Positions 11,390 to 21,362 of a stretch of 64,000 bases of DNA are shown here, one piece after another (the stretch's first letter is position 1; each line of letters starts with the position of its first letter). Made by a program: the position numbers and the translations under genes. Source of the DNA: Callorhinus ursinus (taxonomy: Eukaryota; Chordata; Mammalia; Carnivora; Otariidae). Location: the NCBI RefSeq assembly GCF_003265705.1, contig NW_020312859.1, positions 1,932,174 to 1,996,173 on the forward strand, in the 5' to 3' direction. A model generated the notes under the pieces. It had not been told where the DNA came from. It did no database searches and was given only the letters and a program-made list of their open reading frames with translations.

Positions 11390-12027
11390 GCTACTCATGG
11401 TAACATCTTTACTTTTTGACGATGGTTAAGGAAAAGGGGTGGCCCAAAGAGAAGAAAAAGGAGGACAGAAGGGAAATGAAGGGCAGGGAGGAAGAGACCC
11501 AGAGGGAGACTCCCAAGAAAAGAGAAAAAGGCAGGCACAGAGTTAAAGGAGGAGGCGCAGAGAGAAGGAAAATCAACAGTGTGAGAAAAACAAGCAGACG
11601 GACAAGTAGACATATCAGGAGAGGTGTAAGATTGGAAAGAAGAGAGCTGGGATAGTCTTGGATCTCTAAACTCCCCTGGAAAATGGAAGATGCTGAAATT
11701 GAACATTCCCTTCTCCGAGGCAGTCTAGAAGTCCCAGACAAGTTTTGCCCCCTCTCCCTGGCTGACCAGAGAGCCAGAGAGCCTCAGCGAGCTGAGAAGT
11801 AGAAGCTTCCTGTCAAGAGCCCTTTTTCCCCCAGGGTCGGTGCTGTGGGTGTCAGCTACTCCCACTGATGGCCTCGGGGACTTGCCGTTCCCCAGCAGAG
11901 GGAGTGTGGCTGGCTTGTCTTCAGTGATATGTGGCTCTTGTGCCAGGGCAGCCAAAGCTCAGAAGCAGAAGCTACTGAGGAGCAGTTCCTAATTTTGGTG
12001 CCACCAGCCAGGCCAGTAGCTCTTCAA
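11390..12027. other. WFDC6 upstream region, homologous to EPPIN upstream
   Basis: The TTTACTTTTTGACGATGGTTAAGG segment and purine-rich tract, then AGACAAGTTTTGCCCCCTCTCCCTGG, parallel the sequence at 2215-2600. No other element recognised. Confidence 0.55.
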
Positions 12028-12118
12028 ATGGGGCTCTTGGGTTTTCTGGCAGTCCTGGCTCTCTTCATCCTCTTGGGGGGAGTCCAGGAACCTGAGCTGG
12101 TTGAGGGGTTCTTTGGCA
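12028..12118 (+). CDS. WFDC6: WFDC6 exon 1, signal peptide
   Basis: Met-Gly-Leu start, a long hydrophobic core ending VQEP, then ELVEGFFG. Donor GTAAGTACTGGG is the same as that of EPPIN exon 1, and the intron bases that follow are also similar, showing recent common origin. Confidence 0.88.
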
Positions 12119-15100
12119 GTAAGTACTGGGGACTAGGTCCTCCCAGTGGAGACATGGAAGTTGCTGGGAGGGAGGAACAAAGAACTCTATGGATGAGGAA
12201 CGCCTCCCCCACTCAGCCTGGGGTCCTAGGTGGGAGAAAGGGAGATATTCACAGTCCTTCTCTCAGACCCCTACCATCTAGTAAGATGCCTTCTGTGAGT
12301 GCAAGAACCTGAGTCTCTAGCAACAGACTCCCCACTATCGTTATGAGACAGACTCCTTCTGGAGGTGCCTGGACCTGGAGCTCATGAGATGGACTAAAGG
12401 TGCTGAGACTTTATGGGCCTTTCCTGCAAGAAAGGTCCCTCACCCCAGCACCACCCTCAGCAACTTTGAATCTTCCAGTTGCAGCACCCAAAAGTCTCCC
12501 CACACCCACACCCCCAGAGGGTCCTTGCCTGTGGAGTAAAGAATGGTCTCTTGAAGTCCCTCAGAATGCTGAGATATGAAGACCCCCATAAGTAGCAGCT
12601 AAAATACACTGAGCACTCAGCAGTGAGACCATACATTGCAGGTTCAAATCCTGGCTCCTCTCCTTAGTAACTGTGTGACCTTGGCGAAATTCACATAACC
12701 TCCCTGTGCTCCAGATTCCTCTGTTTATAAAATGTGGATATTGATAGGACTCACCCATAGAAATGCCACAAAGGTTAAGGAGAAGAGAACAAGTCCACAG
12801 TAAGCACCTCATTAATATTAGTTATCATTATTACGCCCCAGGCCACCTGACAATGGCTTCCAAGTTTTGTCACCTAATCCTCCAAACAACTCTTTAGGCA
12901 AATGAAAGAATCAAGGTCCAAAGATGGTGCCTGCCATACTAATGGTGGCACAGAATTCAAAAGCCCAGGCATCTGACTCCACAAATGGAGATCTCAGTCA
13001 CCTAGAAGAGCTCTATAGCACCCTCGCCCCCACCCAGGGAACATCCAAATGCAGGAAGGCCAAGTGACCAGAATAGTTCTAGGGGAGAGCATCCTTCTTC
13101 CAGAAACCTCATGGTTGGTGGGGGTGGGAGTAGGGCTGTGTTTAGGGACTAGATGGGGAGTCATTATGAGGTTGGGAGTGGGGCCAGTGCTGTGAAAATC
13201 CGGAGTCCTCCAAAGGTCACTACCTTCTGGGGACAATGAAGAGAGAAAAGTCTTCTCTAACTCTGCAGTGTTGCCCTGGGCCTGGCAATGGAGGGTTCTG
13301 GCCTTCCTTCTTCCTTTTTTTCCCTCCCTCAGAGAGGTGTCCCCGGACCAGAGTACCATGTAGTTACAGAGAAATCGACCAGTGCACGAAGAACAAACCG
13401 TGCCCCAGGAAGATGAAGTGTTGCAATTTTAACTGTGGAAAGAAATGTTTAGACCTCAATGAAGGTAACACACAAACCCCCTGAACTATCCAGTGCCCTC
13501 CCTCCTGACCCCCACTCTCTGCCCATCTGCCCTGGCAGCGTCGGACCTCTCCCCTGGTTCCCTGATGGCTGGTCTCTGACCAAGAATCTGGGTGCATCTT
13601 CTACTTGACCCAAATCCTAGCAGTGCTGGACGGGGGTGGGGCTTATTTCATTTTTGCCCCTGCTCAGGTATATGATGTGAGTAACAGAGGTTTTGCTTTA
13701 TGGGCTTTAGTTTCCCCATCTGTAAGAAAGATGTAGGCATTAGACCACATGGTTTCTTGGCTATTCTTCTGTGATCCTCTGAGGTGCCAAGTTCCCACTG
13801 AAGTCCCATCAAATGCCAGCATGGTGTCAGGTGATATGATAGCTATAAGAAACAGGTATATGATTTATAGTTCTTGGCTTTCCCCACCCCCCAAGGCTTC
13901 TCTGTCATATAAATCCACGATGCCTTCTCTAACCATTTTTTACCTCTTCCACTCTTTCCTCTGTGCCCATATAATTGTACTCTAAAGAGGACCATCAAGG
14001 ACCATTCATTCATTCATTCATTCATTCAACAAATATTTACTGGTGCCCCTTACACACATGATGGGACCCACTTGCTCAATATAGGCCAGGGGAGGCAAGA
14101 AAGGTTTTTCTAAGAAAAAAGATCTATGATTTAAGATCTGAAAGATGGGCAGTAAGTAGGCAAAAATCGGAGGGAAGAGCTTTCCGGGCACAGCTAATAG
14201 CATGTGCAAAGGCCCTGTGTGAGGAGACAGCAGGCTCAGGCCTAGAAAGTCCAGAGACCAGAGAGTGAGTGTGCTTGTGGTAAGAGAGAGAAATATTAGG
14301 ATGGTGAGGCCATGATAGGTAGGCAAGGTTCTGACAAGGCAGGGTCTTGCTGGCCAGATTAAGGCGTCTGGTCTTGATCCTGAGAGCAATGGAATATCTA
14401 CGTTCAAATCCCTTGCCATCTTCTGTGATCTTAGGGAAGTTACTTAGCCTCTCTTAACTTCAGTTTCCTCATCTACAAAATGAAGACAAGAAGAGGACCT
14501 ACCTCCTCAGATTATAGGTCAATATGTATCAAGTGCTAAGAACTTTAACAAATGCTGTTGTTGTTGTGCTTCAGACTATGAGGTTCTGAACAACTCTATT
14601 TGTACCTCATAGTACTATGCACAAAACAGTTGCCCATCAAGTATTTCTCAAAGTTCAGGATATATTTGATTTTGTACTGTGAACATTCCTGAAGCATGTC
14701 TCAGTGCCAGATTACCTGCTAGGAACTGGTGTACCAAGATGATGTAATGTGCAAACCTCACTTTCTGATGGAGGAGTCAGAAAATATGAACAAGTGATTA
14801 CATGGAAGAGATCAATGTGTGGGCAAGATTGAAAAGCAATAAAGAAAAGCAAACAGTGAAGAATGGAGCCAGGAGAGACATTATAGAAGAGCTTGATGTG
14901 TGGGAGTGTTTTGAGGAATGAATAGGAGTACACCTAGTAAGCAAGAGAGGAGTGGACTCTCCAGGCATGTGCAGAAGCATAGATAAGTGTAACAGCATAA
15001 TATTTTTTAGCAAGTTCATGCTGCTCTAAAAATATCATGCTCTTTCATTCTTCCAAGCTTTTGCACACACCTGGAATATTCTCTAGCAAGGCAGGCACCC

Positions 15101-15915
15101 AAGCAATACAGCTCTGCCATCTCCTTGCAGACATATGCAGTTTGCCAATGGATATTGGCCTCTGCTTGGCCCGCATTCCACGCTGGTGGTACAATAAGGA
15201 AATCAAAAGCTGCTCTAGATTCGACTATGGTGGTTGCAGTGGGAACAGTAACAACTTCCAATCTAAAGCTGTCTGCAGGGCCATCTGCCAGGAAATATGT
15301 AAGTCTCAGGGGTCCCATCTCCCATGCTCACCTGTACAGGTGGGAGGTCTGGGTGTTGATTGGCCCATTCCAGGAAGTTAGCAGGCCTGGGGTCGATAGA
15401 ACCAGTCCTCGCAGAGGGGTAAATAGGGGATGCTTTGGGAAAGAGAAGGTGGGAGGAAGAGCAATAGTCAAAGGGAAATCAGCAAGTATGAGATGAATAG
15501 GGGGTGCAGAACGAGGAAGCAGAGGGGTGGAGTATCCAAGATGAGGTCAGAAGAAGGCCCAGTGAACCAGCCCAGGGCTGGGCACCCATCACCCAATCTC
15601 TTCATTTTCCTTTTTAAGGTGATTAGAACCAGGACAACCACATGCTTTATTGATCAAACTAAGAAACTTTTGAGAGTGAAAGGGGAATGCCATTAATTAT
15701 TACATTGGGACAACAGGTTTAAACTGGCACTTGACTGGAGAAACCAGAGCACACGAGCACCCTATGGCCCCAAATCACTCCACTTCTGGTTTCTCTTCCT
15801 GTGAAAAGATATAAAAATGACCCCAGCTCCTTTGTTCCATTAACTACAAGATTTGGTTCCTGAGATGAGTAGGGCCCAAGCATCTCATCCTTTTCTGTTC
15901 TGCTATCTTGCAGAG
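12028..15915 (+). CDS. WFDC6: WFDC6 with WAP and Kunitz domains (eppin-like), four exons
   Basis: Spliced coding exons are 12028-12118, 13333-13464, 15131-15298 and 15914-15915, giving 130 residues. Identity as WFDC6 rests on position just downstream of EPPIN and on the leader and WAP sequence (MGLLGFLAVLALFILLGG; exon 2 with IDQCTKNKPCP). The human reference protein I recall stops after the WAP domain, whereas here an intact Kunitz exon follows with good splice sites, so the product would be a second eppin-type inhibitor. Exon lengths and phases copy EPPIN almost exactly (91, 132 versus 135, 168). The stop codon TAG is completed across the last splice junction. Likely a secreted male-tract inhibitor by family; expression is not visible from sequence. 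Confidence 0.85.
12600..12830 (+). repeat. MIR-like SINE
   Basis: GGTTCAAATCCTGGCTCC, TAACTGTGTGACCTTGG and TAAAATGTGG, a typical MIR core. In WFDC6 intron 1. Confidence 0.65.
13333..13464 (+). CDS. WFDC6: WFDC6 exon 2, WAP domain
   Basis: Acceptor CCTCAG, donor GTAACA. Eight cysteines of a WAP domain: CPRTRVPCSYREIDQC, NKPC, then MKCCNFNCGKKC. Five residues separate the fourth cysteine from CysCys, the canonical spacing. Ends LDLNE, parallel to LDLHQ in EPPIN. Confidence 0.92.
13465..15130. other. WFDC6 intron 2
   Basis: Holds a (CATT)n tract near 14007-14032, a MIR-like core near 14380-14560, and a stretch at 14090-14300 matching EPPIN intron 2 at 5140-5330. No extra Kunitz relic recognised here, unlike in EPPIN. 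Confidence 0.5.
15131..15298 (+). CDS. WFDC6: WFDC6 exon 3, Kunitz domain
   Basis: Acceptor CTCCTTGCAG, donor GTAAGT. Six cysteines with exact Kunitz spacing. Motifs: CSLPMDIGLC, RWWYNKEIKSC, YGGC, GNSNNFQSKAVC. The P1 residue is Leu. The usual Gly-Pro before the second cysteine is Gly-Leu. No stop or frameshift, so the domain appears to be under constraint. Confidence 0.88.
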
Positions 15916-16240
15916 TCACCATCTCCCTCAGTAGGATAAAAGGAACTGGAACAACCTCCAGAATTTGGCTCATAATTCAGGGCTCTCTCCATGTGTGCCT
16001 GACTGATGCTTCATATCGGCTTCCTCTGGCCAAATCTCAGCTGCCAGGACATTGACTGTTCCAAAAACCAAACCCCAGGATTTGCTTACTCTCTTTCCTC
16101 CAGCCCGGCTTCTCTTCAAACACAATGCCCTTCACCCTTTAACCCCTTCTCATTGTCTGATCCTATCTCTTCCCTCTTACAGCACCTGTGTATGCTTCAG
16201 AAGCCTCCAGTTTCCCTAATAAAGTGTTCTGTAGGTCTGA
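15914..16240 (+). other. WFDC6: WFDC6 exon 4, stop codon and 3' UTR
   Basis: Acceptor CTATCTTGCAG ends at 15913. The T carried over from exon 3 plus AG forms TAG, so exon 4 is essentially 3' UTR. Poly(A) signal AATAAA at 16218-16223. The UTR is similar to that of EPPIN over most of its length. If this intron were retained, the frame would run on about 26 codons from 15299. Confidence 0.7.
16218..16223 (+). promoter_or_regulatory. WFDC6 poly(A) signal
   Basis: AATAAAGTGTTCTGT, aligned with AATAAAGTACTCTGT of EPPIN. Confidence 0.75.
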
Positions 16241-16680
16241 TATTTCTGAGAATGAATAATTCACATCTACTCCCTCTGTGCAGTGTTTGCAGAACAAGAA
16301 ATTGTTGGGTCTTCCAGTGACACCAAAAGAAAGAGAAAAGTATGGAAATCCTGCAATTTGGGAACTCTGATGATGCTGTGGCCCTGGTAAAATTGTCATG
16401 AAATGCTTAGAATGGAACCATGTTTGCTCAAGTGAGGGACCATGAGGCTTGAGCTCCATTAACTTGATGGGCGATCCATCTCCAAAAAGGCTGTGGGCTT
16501 GTTTCCTGAGCTTTCAATAAAGGATACACTTCCAGAGTCCAGCACAGACACTACAAAATAGAAGCTAACTGGGGAGAGACATGAAAGGAGGAGATGGGGC
16601 AGCAAAGAAGAGATGTAGAGGAAGGGAGAAGAGGGAAGGATGGAGGAGGAAAAGATACTAAATGACGGCACAGTTTTAAA
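16241..16680. other. Intergenic, no element recognised
   Basis: Downstream of WFDC6. Non-coding purine-rich sequence. Confidence 0.35.
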
Positions 16681-17140
16681 GCAGGGACCTACAATTCTTT
16701 CACTCACTTCAGTCTAGAGGTAGAGTCCATGGAGTCCATGGCCCCTCCCTTTGAATCTCGGCAAACTTTGACTAGTAGAGTAAAGCCAGATGATGCTGTG
16801 TGACCTCCAAGGTTAGGCCAGAAAAAGTGTGCTCCATCCTCTTAGGATGCTTGTTTGGGGGGGGGGTGTGAGGCAGCTGCCATGGAAGAGGTCCAGTTAC
16901 ACTGAGACCACCATGCTGGGGAGTCCCAAGCATGTGCTCTGGTTGACAGCCCCAGACACGATCTACCTGAGAGCCAGTGTCAGTTCCCAGCCATGAGAAT
17001 GAGCTTCTAACCCAGCAGAGCTTCAGATGACTGTGGCCCCAGCAGACATCTGACTACAACCGAGTGAAGACTCTAGGAGAGAACCACCGAGTTCATTCCC
17101 TCCCAAATTGCTCAGCCACAAAATGGTGAGAAATAGAAAA
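16680..17140 (+). repeat. MLT1-type LTR remnant
   Basis: The GACTGTGGCCCCAGCAGACATC segment and neighbouring text resemble the middle of MLT1 LTRs. Edges uncertain. Contains a G-run at about 16857-16866. Confidence 0.4.
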
Positions 17141-17648
17141 TATTCTGGGAAATTTTATTCACAGCAATAGGTAGGAAATTGGAACAGATGGGAAGGAAGT
17201 GAAAGGAAGAGGAGAGGCAAGGAGGGGAGGGATAGAGGAGAGGAAAGGCACAGAGAAGTCAAGGGGAAGGAAGACTTTTGGGGAAGGTCCCCCAAAGGAA
17301 TGGGCAGGATCAGAAGGTGCCAAGCTTAAAGAGGGGGCCCCACAGCAGGAGGCTTGGCCACCACAGCACACCAAAACCTGGATGTATTTTTTAAATGAGT
17401 TCATTGTCTGGTATAACTTGAATCAAGAGGCTCTAACAAGGGTTGGGATCCACTTACTGTTGAATAAGTCCTTTCCTCTCCATGTCTCTCTCTTTAAAAA
17501 GGGTAGGTTAAACTGATGAGTATTTCTGAAAATGCTGTTAGCAAACACCTCCATTATAATTAGTTGGGGTGGGGAGGGGCTATCTAAAATACAGGTCCTC
17601 AAGGAACTGCAGATGCTGCTGCCCCAGAGCGGCCTGCCCCACCCAGCT

Positions 17649-18365
17649 ACAGTCGACCCCACCATGTTTTTCAACATGGCTATGGATGGCGAGCCCTTGG
17701 TTTGGGTCTCCTTCCAGCTGTTTGCAGGCAAAGTTCCAAAGACAACAGAGAACTTTAGTGCTCTGAGCACAGAGGAGAAAGGATTTGGTTATAAAGGTTC
17801 CTGCTCTCATAGAATTATTCCAGGATTTATGTGCTAAGGTGGTGACGTCGGTTGCCATAATGGCACTGGTGGCCAGTCCATCTATGGGGAGAAATTTGAT
17901 GATGAAAATTTCACCTTGAAGCACATGGGTCCTGGCATCTTGTCCATGGCAAATGGTGGACCCAACACAAACAGTTCCCAGTTTTTCATCTGTACTTGCC
18001 AAGACTGAGTGGTTGGATGGCAAGCATGTGGTCTTTAGCAAGGTCAAAGAAGGCATGAATATTGTGGAAGCCATGGAGCACTTTGGGTCCAGGAATGGGA
18101 AGACCAGCAAGAAGGTCACCATTGCTGACTGTGGACAAATCTAATAAATTTGACTTGTGTTTTATCTTAACTACCAGACCATTCCTTCTGTAGCTCAGGA
18201 GAGCACCCCCTCACCCCCACCTGCTTGAAATATCCCATAAGCTTTGTGCTCTCACTGCAGTTCTATGGTTTCCATGTTTTCCTTACTCCCCTCCAAGTCT
18301 AGTTGGATAGCGTAATTAATATGATTATGAAATAAAAACTAAACAACAACAAAATAAAAATAAAA
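17649..18365 (+). pseudogene. PPIA: Processed pseudogene of cyclophilin A (PPIA)
   Basis: An intronless copy of the 165-residue peptidyl-prolyl isomerase, recognised by [50 protein letters not shown], and [21 protein letters not shown]. The start codon is ACA (17649-17651), the codon after GFMC is TAA, and an extra T near 17995 shifts the frame before KTEWLDG. The final stop is at 18142-18144. The PPIA 3' UTR follows to an A-rich tail near 18330-18365. Absence of introns plus the tail marks LINE-mediated retroposition. Not functional. Confidence 0.97.
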
Positions 18366-19753
18366 GATGGGTCCTCCAGATCCCATAAATATGCATTTTT
18401 TAGCAAGTACAGCCAAGTGATTTTAAAGTTTCAGAACCTGTGGATTGGATGATATTTAAGGGCCAAGCCATCAGTGGGGAAAAAAATAATAAAGGCTTAA
18501 GGAGTCTATTCGTGTCTTCTCCTTGTATAGAAGGAGATCAGGAGAAAATGTTAGAATCATTAAATGTGGGGATGATCAGGGAAAGGTTGTGCAGAAGACC
18601 CCAAAGTCCTGCTAGTCTGGCAGTTTTGCAGAGTGACCATCTAGCCAAGTGGCCCCCACGTTTGCATCTCCTTCATTTACATGGCTCCTGCCTCCACACA
18701 TCTGTGAGAGTTAGTCTGTTCTCCCAGGAAGACTGTCTTTGTGCATCTTTATGATCCAGACCAAATTTGCAACAAGTCATCACTGGTCTGCATCCTGTGT
18801 GAAGAAGGAAATGGGAGGAGCACTTATCTGGGAATAAAAATATCCAAATACAAATCCCAACTTTGCCCCTAGTTGAAGTGTGAGCTAATTGGCACAGGGT
18901 AGGGTGGAGGGATGCTTCTCTCAGGACCTCAGTCTCCTATCCATAAGATGAAGGTGATGGATTAATAATGTCAAAGAGCACTTCTCAATTTGAGGAACAA
19001 TGGCAGCTCAGGAACCCAGCCAAATCTAATAAGCACCTGATGTTTGTCTGTCCCATTAGTGCCTCTCAGTCCTTGATTAATGTTGACATACATGAATGAC
19101 TGGAACAAAATCATTCTGCACTAGAAGGCCCATGGATCAGAGTGGTCTTTGGAAATGGCCAAAATGTGCCTTGCGGTTTATAAAGTCTGCTTACCTGCTG
19201 TCCTCAGGAGTGAACTCAGCCCTAGGGGCTGGGCACAGGGAACCCTCTGCCTTACGAGGACCTCAGTGGGAGATCTGTGCTTCTTTGTTAACTGTTTGGT
19301 CATTACTCTGCCCATTAGAACCCAGAGGACACCTCAAGTGGAATCTTCAAATGTTACTCATGGTTGCTCACGCAGGTCCAGGACTCCTCATCTTCCCTCT
19401 CCTTATTCTCCCCTTGAAGCTCTCTCCAGATCCAGAAATGCCTAGAGGAAGCTGGAGATGGTTTTGAAACTAGGGGAATGTTGAGTTCCACAGACCCAGT
19501 CTCCCTCCTTTTTTTTTTTTTTAACCCATGTACAAATGGAAGCTTCTAGTAGGAAATAGACTCCTCCAAGATCACATAGCAAATCAACAGCAAAATTGGA
19601 GCTAAAATCCAGGTTTGAAGGGTAGCAAGGTGTTGTCAGATATACAGCCTAGTTGGAAATCAAGATGGATATAATGGCTATTTGTCAGTTGGTTTGACAA
19701 TATTCAGCATCTTAATTCCATTCTAACAGTTGAAGAAGTCTCTACCAGGAGTC
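18366..19753. other. Intergenic, no gene recognised
   Basis: Unique-looking sequence with a T-run at 19508-19521. Short open frames lack splice sites or domain motifs. Confidence 0.35.
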
Positions 19754-19964
19754 TTTTTTTTAAGATTTTATTTATTTATTTATTTATTTGAGAGAGAGAC
19801 AGAGAGGGACAGAGAGAGCACAAGCAGGGGGAGGGGCAGAGGGAGAGGGAGAAGCAGACTCCTCGCTGAGCAGGGAGCCTGACATGGAGCTCAATCCCAG
19901 GACCCTGGGATCATGAACTGAGACGAAGGCAGATGCTTAACCAACTGAGCCACCCAGGTGCCCC
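19754..19964 (-). mobile_element. Can-SINE, antisense
   Basis: Full-length copy between target duplications AGGAGTCTT at 19747-19755 and 19965-19973. Ends GAGCCACCCAGGTGCCCC. Confidence 0.92.
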
Positions 19965-21156
19965 AGGAGTCTTGATATAAGGTAAAACCAGCTTTCCACT
20001 GCAAAAGCTGAAAAAGCCAGACTCTATCAGTCAAGATTCAGTAAAGGACACAGAAACTACAATCAGTATTTCAAACAGAGAGGATTTAATACTGAAAATC
20101 GGTTATATGAGTATTGGTGGGGGTGGGGGATATATCCAACACTCCTAGATTTGAGAGAATAAAATCTTTGGGGTTTGCAGACCTAGGAGTTCATAGAGGG
20201 GGCCCAGGCACAGCTGGTGCTCATACCTCTGGCAGGACAGAGAGGTGGGGGCCATCTGGTTGGCACTCAGTCTTCTAAAATGCAGTGACTGGTGTTCTGA
20301 CCTCTGAGGGGAACCTGGCTCAAATGGTGCTAGGTCCACTGAGTTGGGAGATGCAGCCATCTGGTGCTAGTATCTGAGGAAGTGTAATGCATGTGGCTTG
20401 AAAAGTGCCAAAAGGATCCAGAGGATAGAAGTATAACTGTGTTTTGCCGCTGGAGACATGCTGACCAGAGCCAGACACAGGAAGGAAACCCCTTCTCCCC
20501 TCATTTCACCTGTCAATTTCTTCTCAGTGTCTCCCATGCAGAGTCTAACTGGAACTGCTGGAAGCAACTGACAAAAGAACGAGGGAAAATTTAGTTTGCA
20601 GTGTCCCACTGGAAGCATCACAGGGAAGAGTATGAAAGGATGGACTTGCAGCTGAGACACAGTTGGTAATTAGTAGCATAAGCACTCTCCCAGCCTCTCT
20701 TGCAGCTAGGAGGTAGGCACTTGTCTTGGGCTCAATCAGACACTCCCACATTGAACAGACATTGAACTGGGAGCTAGTAAGAAAAGAAGCAAGGCCAATG
20801 GGGAATTTATTCTGATGGCAACAGTGGCAACAGACAACCTCATCCTGTTTCTGGGAGCAGTAGTGGCAGGGATGATGGTGATGGCATTGATGGGGCAAGA
20901 TGATAACAAGTGTTCAGTGTTCTATTAACTGTGGCCCCTACTTTGCTGCCTCCTTGTTCCCAGCCATTCTCCTAGTCTTATTTTCTAGTCCTTCTGGTGA
21001 TCCTGTGAACTACCCAAATTCTTAAAAAATAAATTTCCTTTCTGCTCAAAATAACCAGTTGCATTTGTGTCTAGAAACCCTGATGGATATAGCGAGAATG
21101 GCACCTGGAGGGGACTTTGAGCCTAGAAGTCTGAATGAGCACAAGAGAACTTTTTT

Positions 21157-21362
21157 ATTGGGGTGCCTAGGTGGCTCAGTCAGTTGAGTGTCTGACTCTT
21201 GGTTTCAGCTCAGGTCATGATCTCAGGGTGGTGAGATTGAGCCCTGCCTTGGGCTCTGCACTGAGTGTGGAGCCTGCTTAAGATTCTGTCTATTCCTCTC
21301 CCTCTGTCTCTCCCCACTGCTTGTGCACTCTCTCTCTCTTTTTCTCTCTCTCAAAAAAAGAA
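21157..21362 (+). mobile_element. Can-SINE
   Basis: Head GGGGTGCCTAGGTGGCTCAG, CT-rich 3' part, A tail. Target duplication AAGAGAACTTTTTT at 21143-21156 and 21363-21376. Confidence 0.92.
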
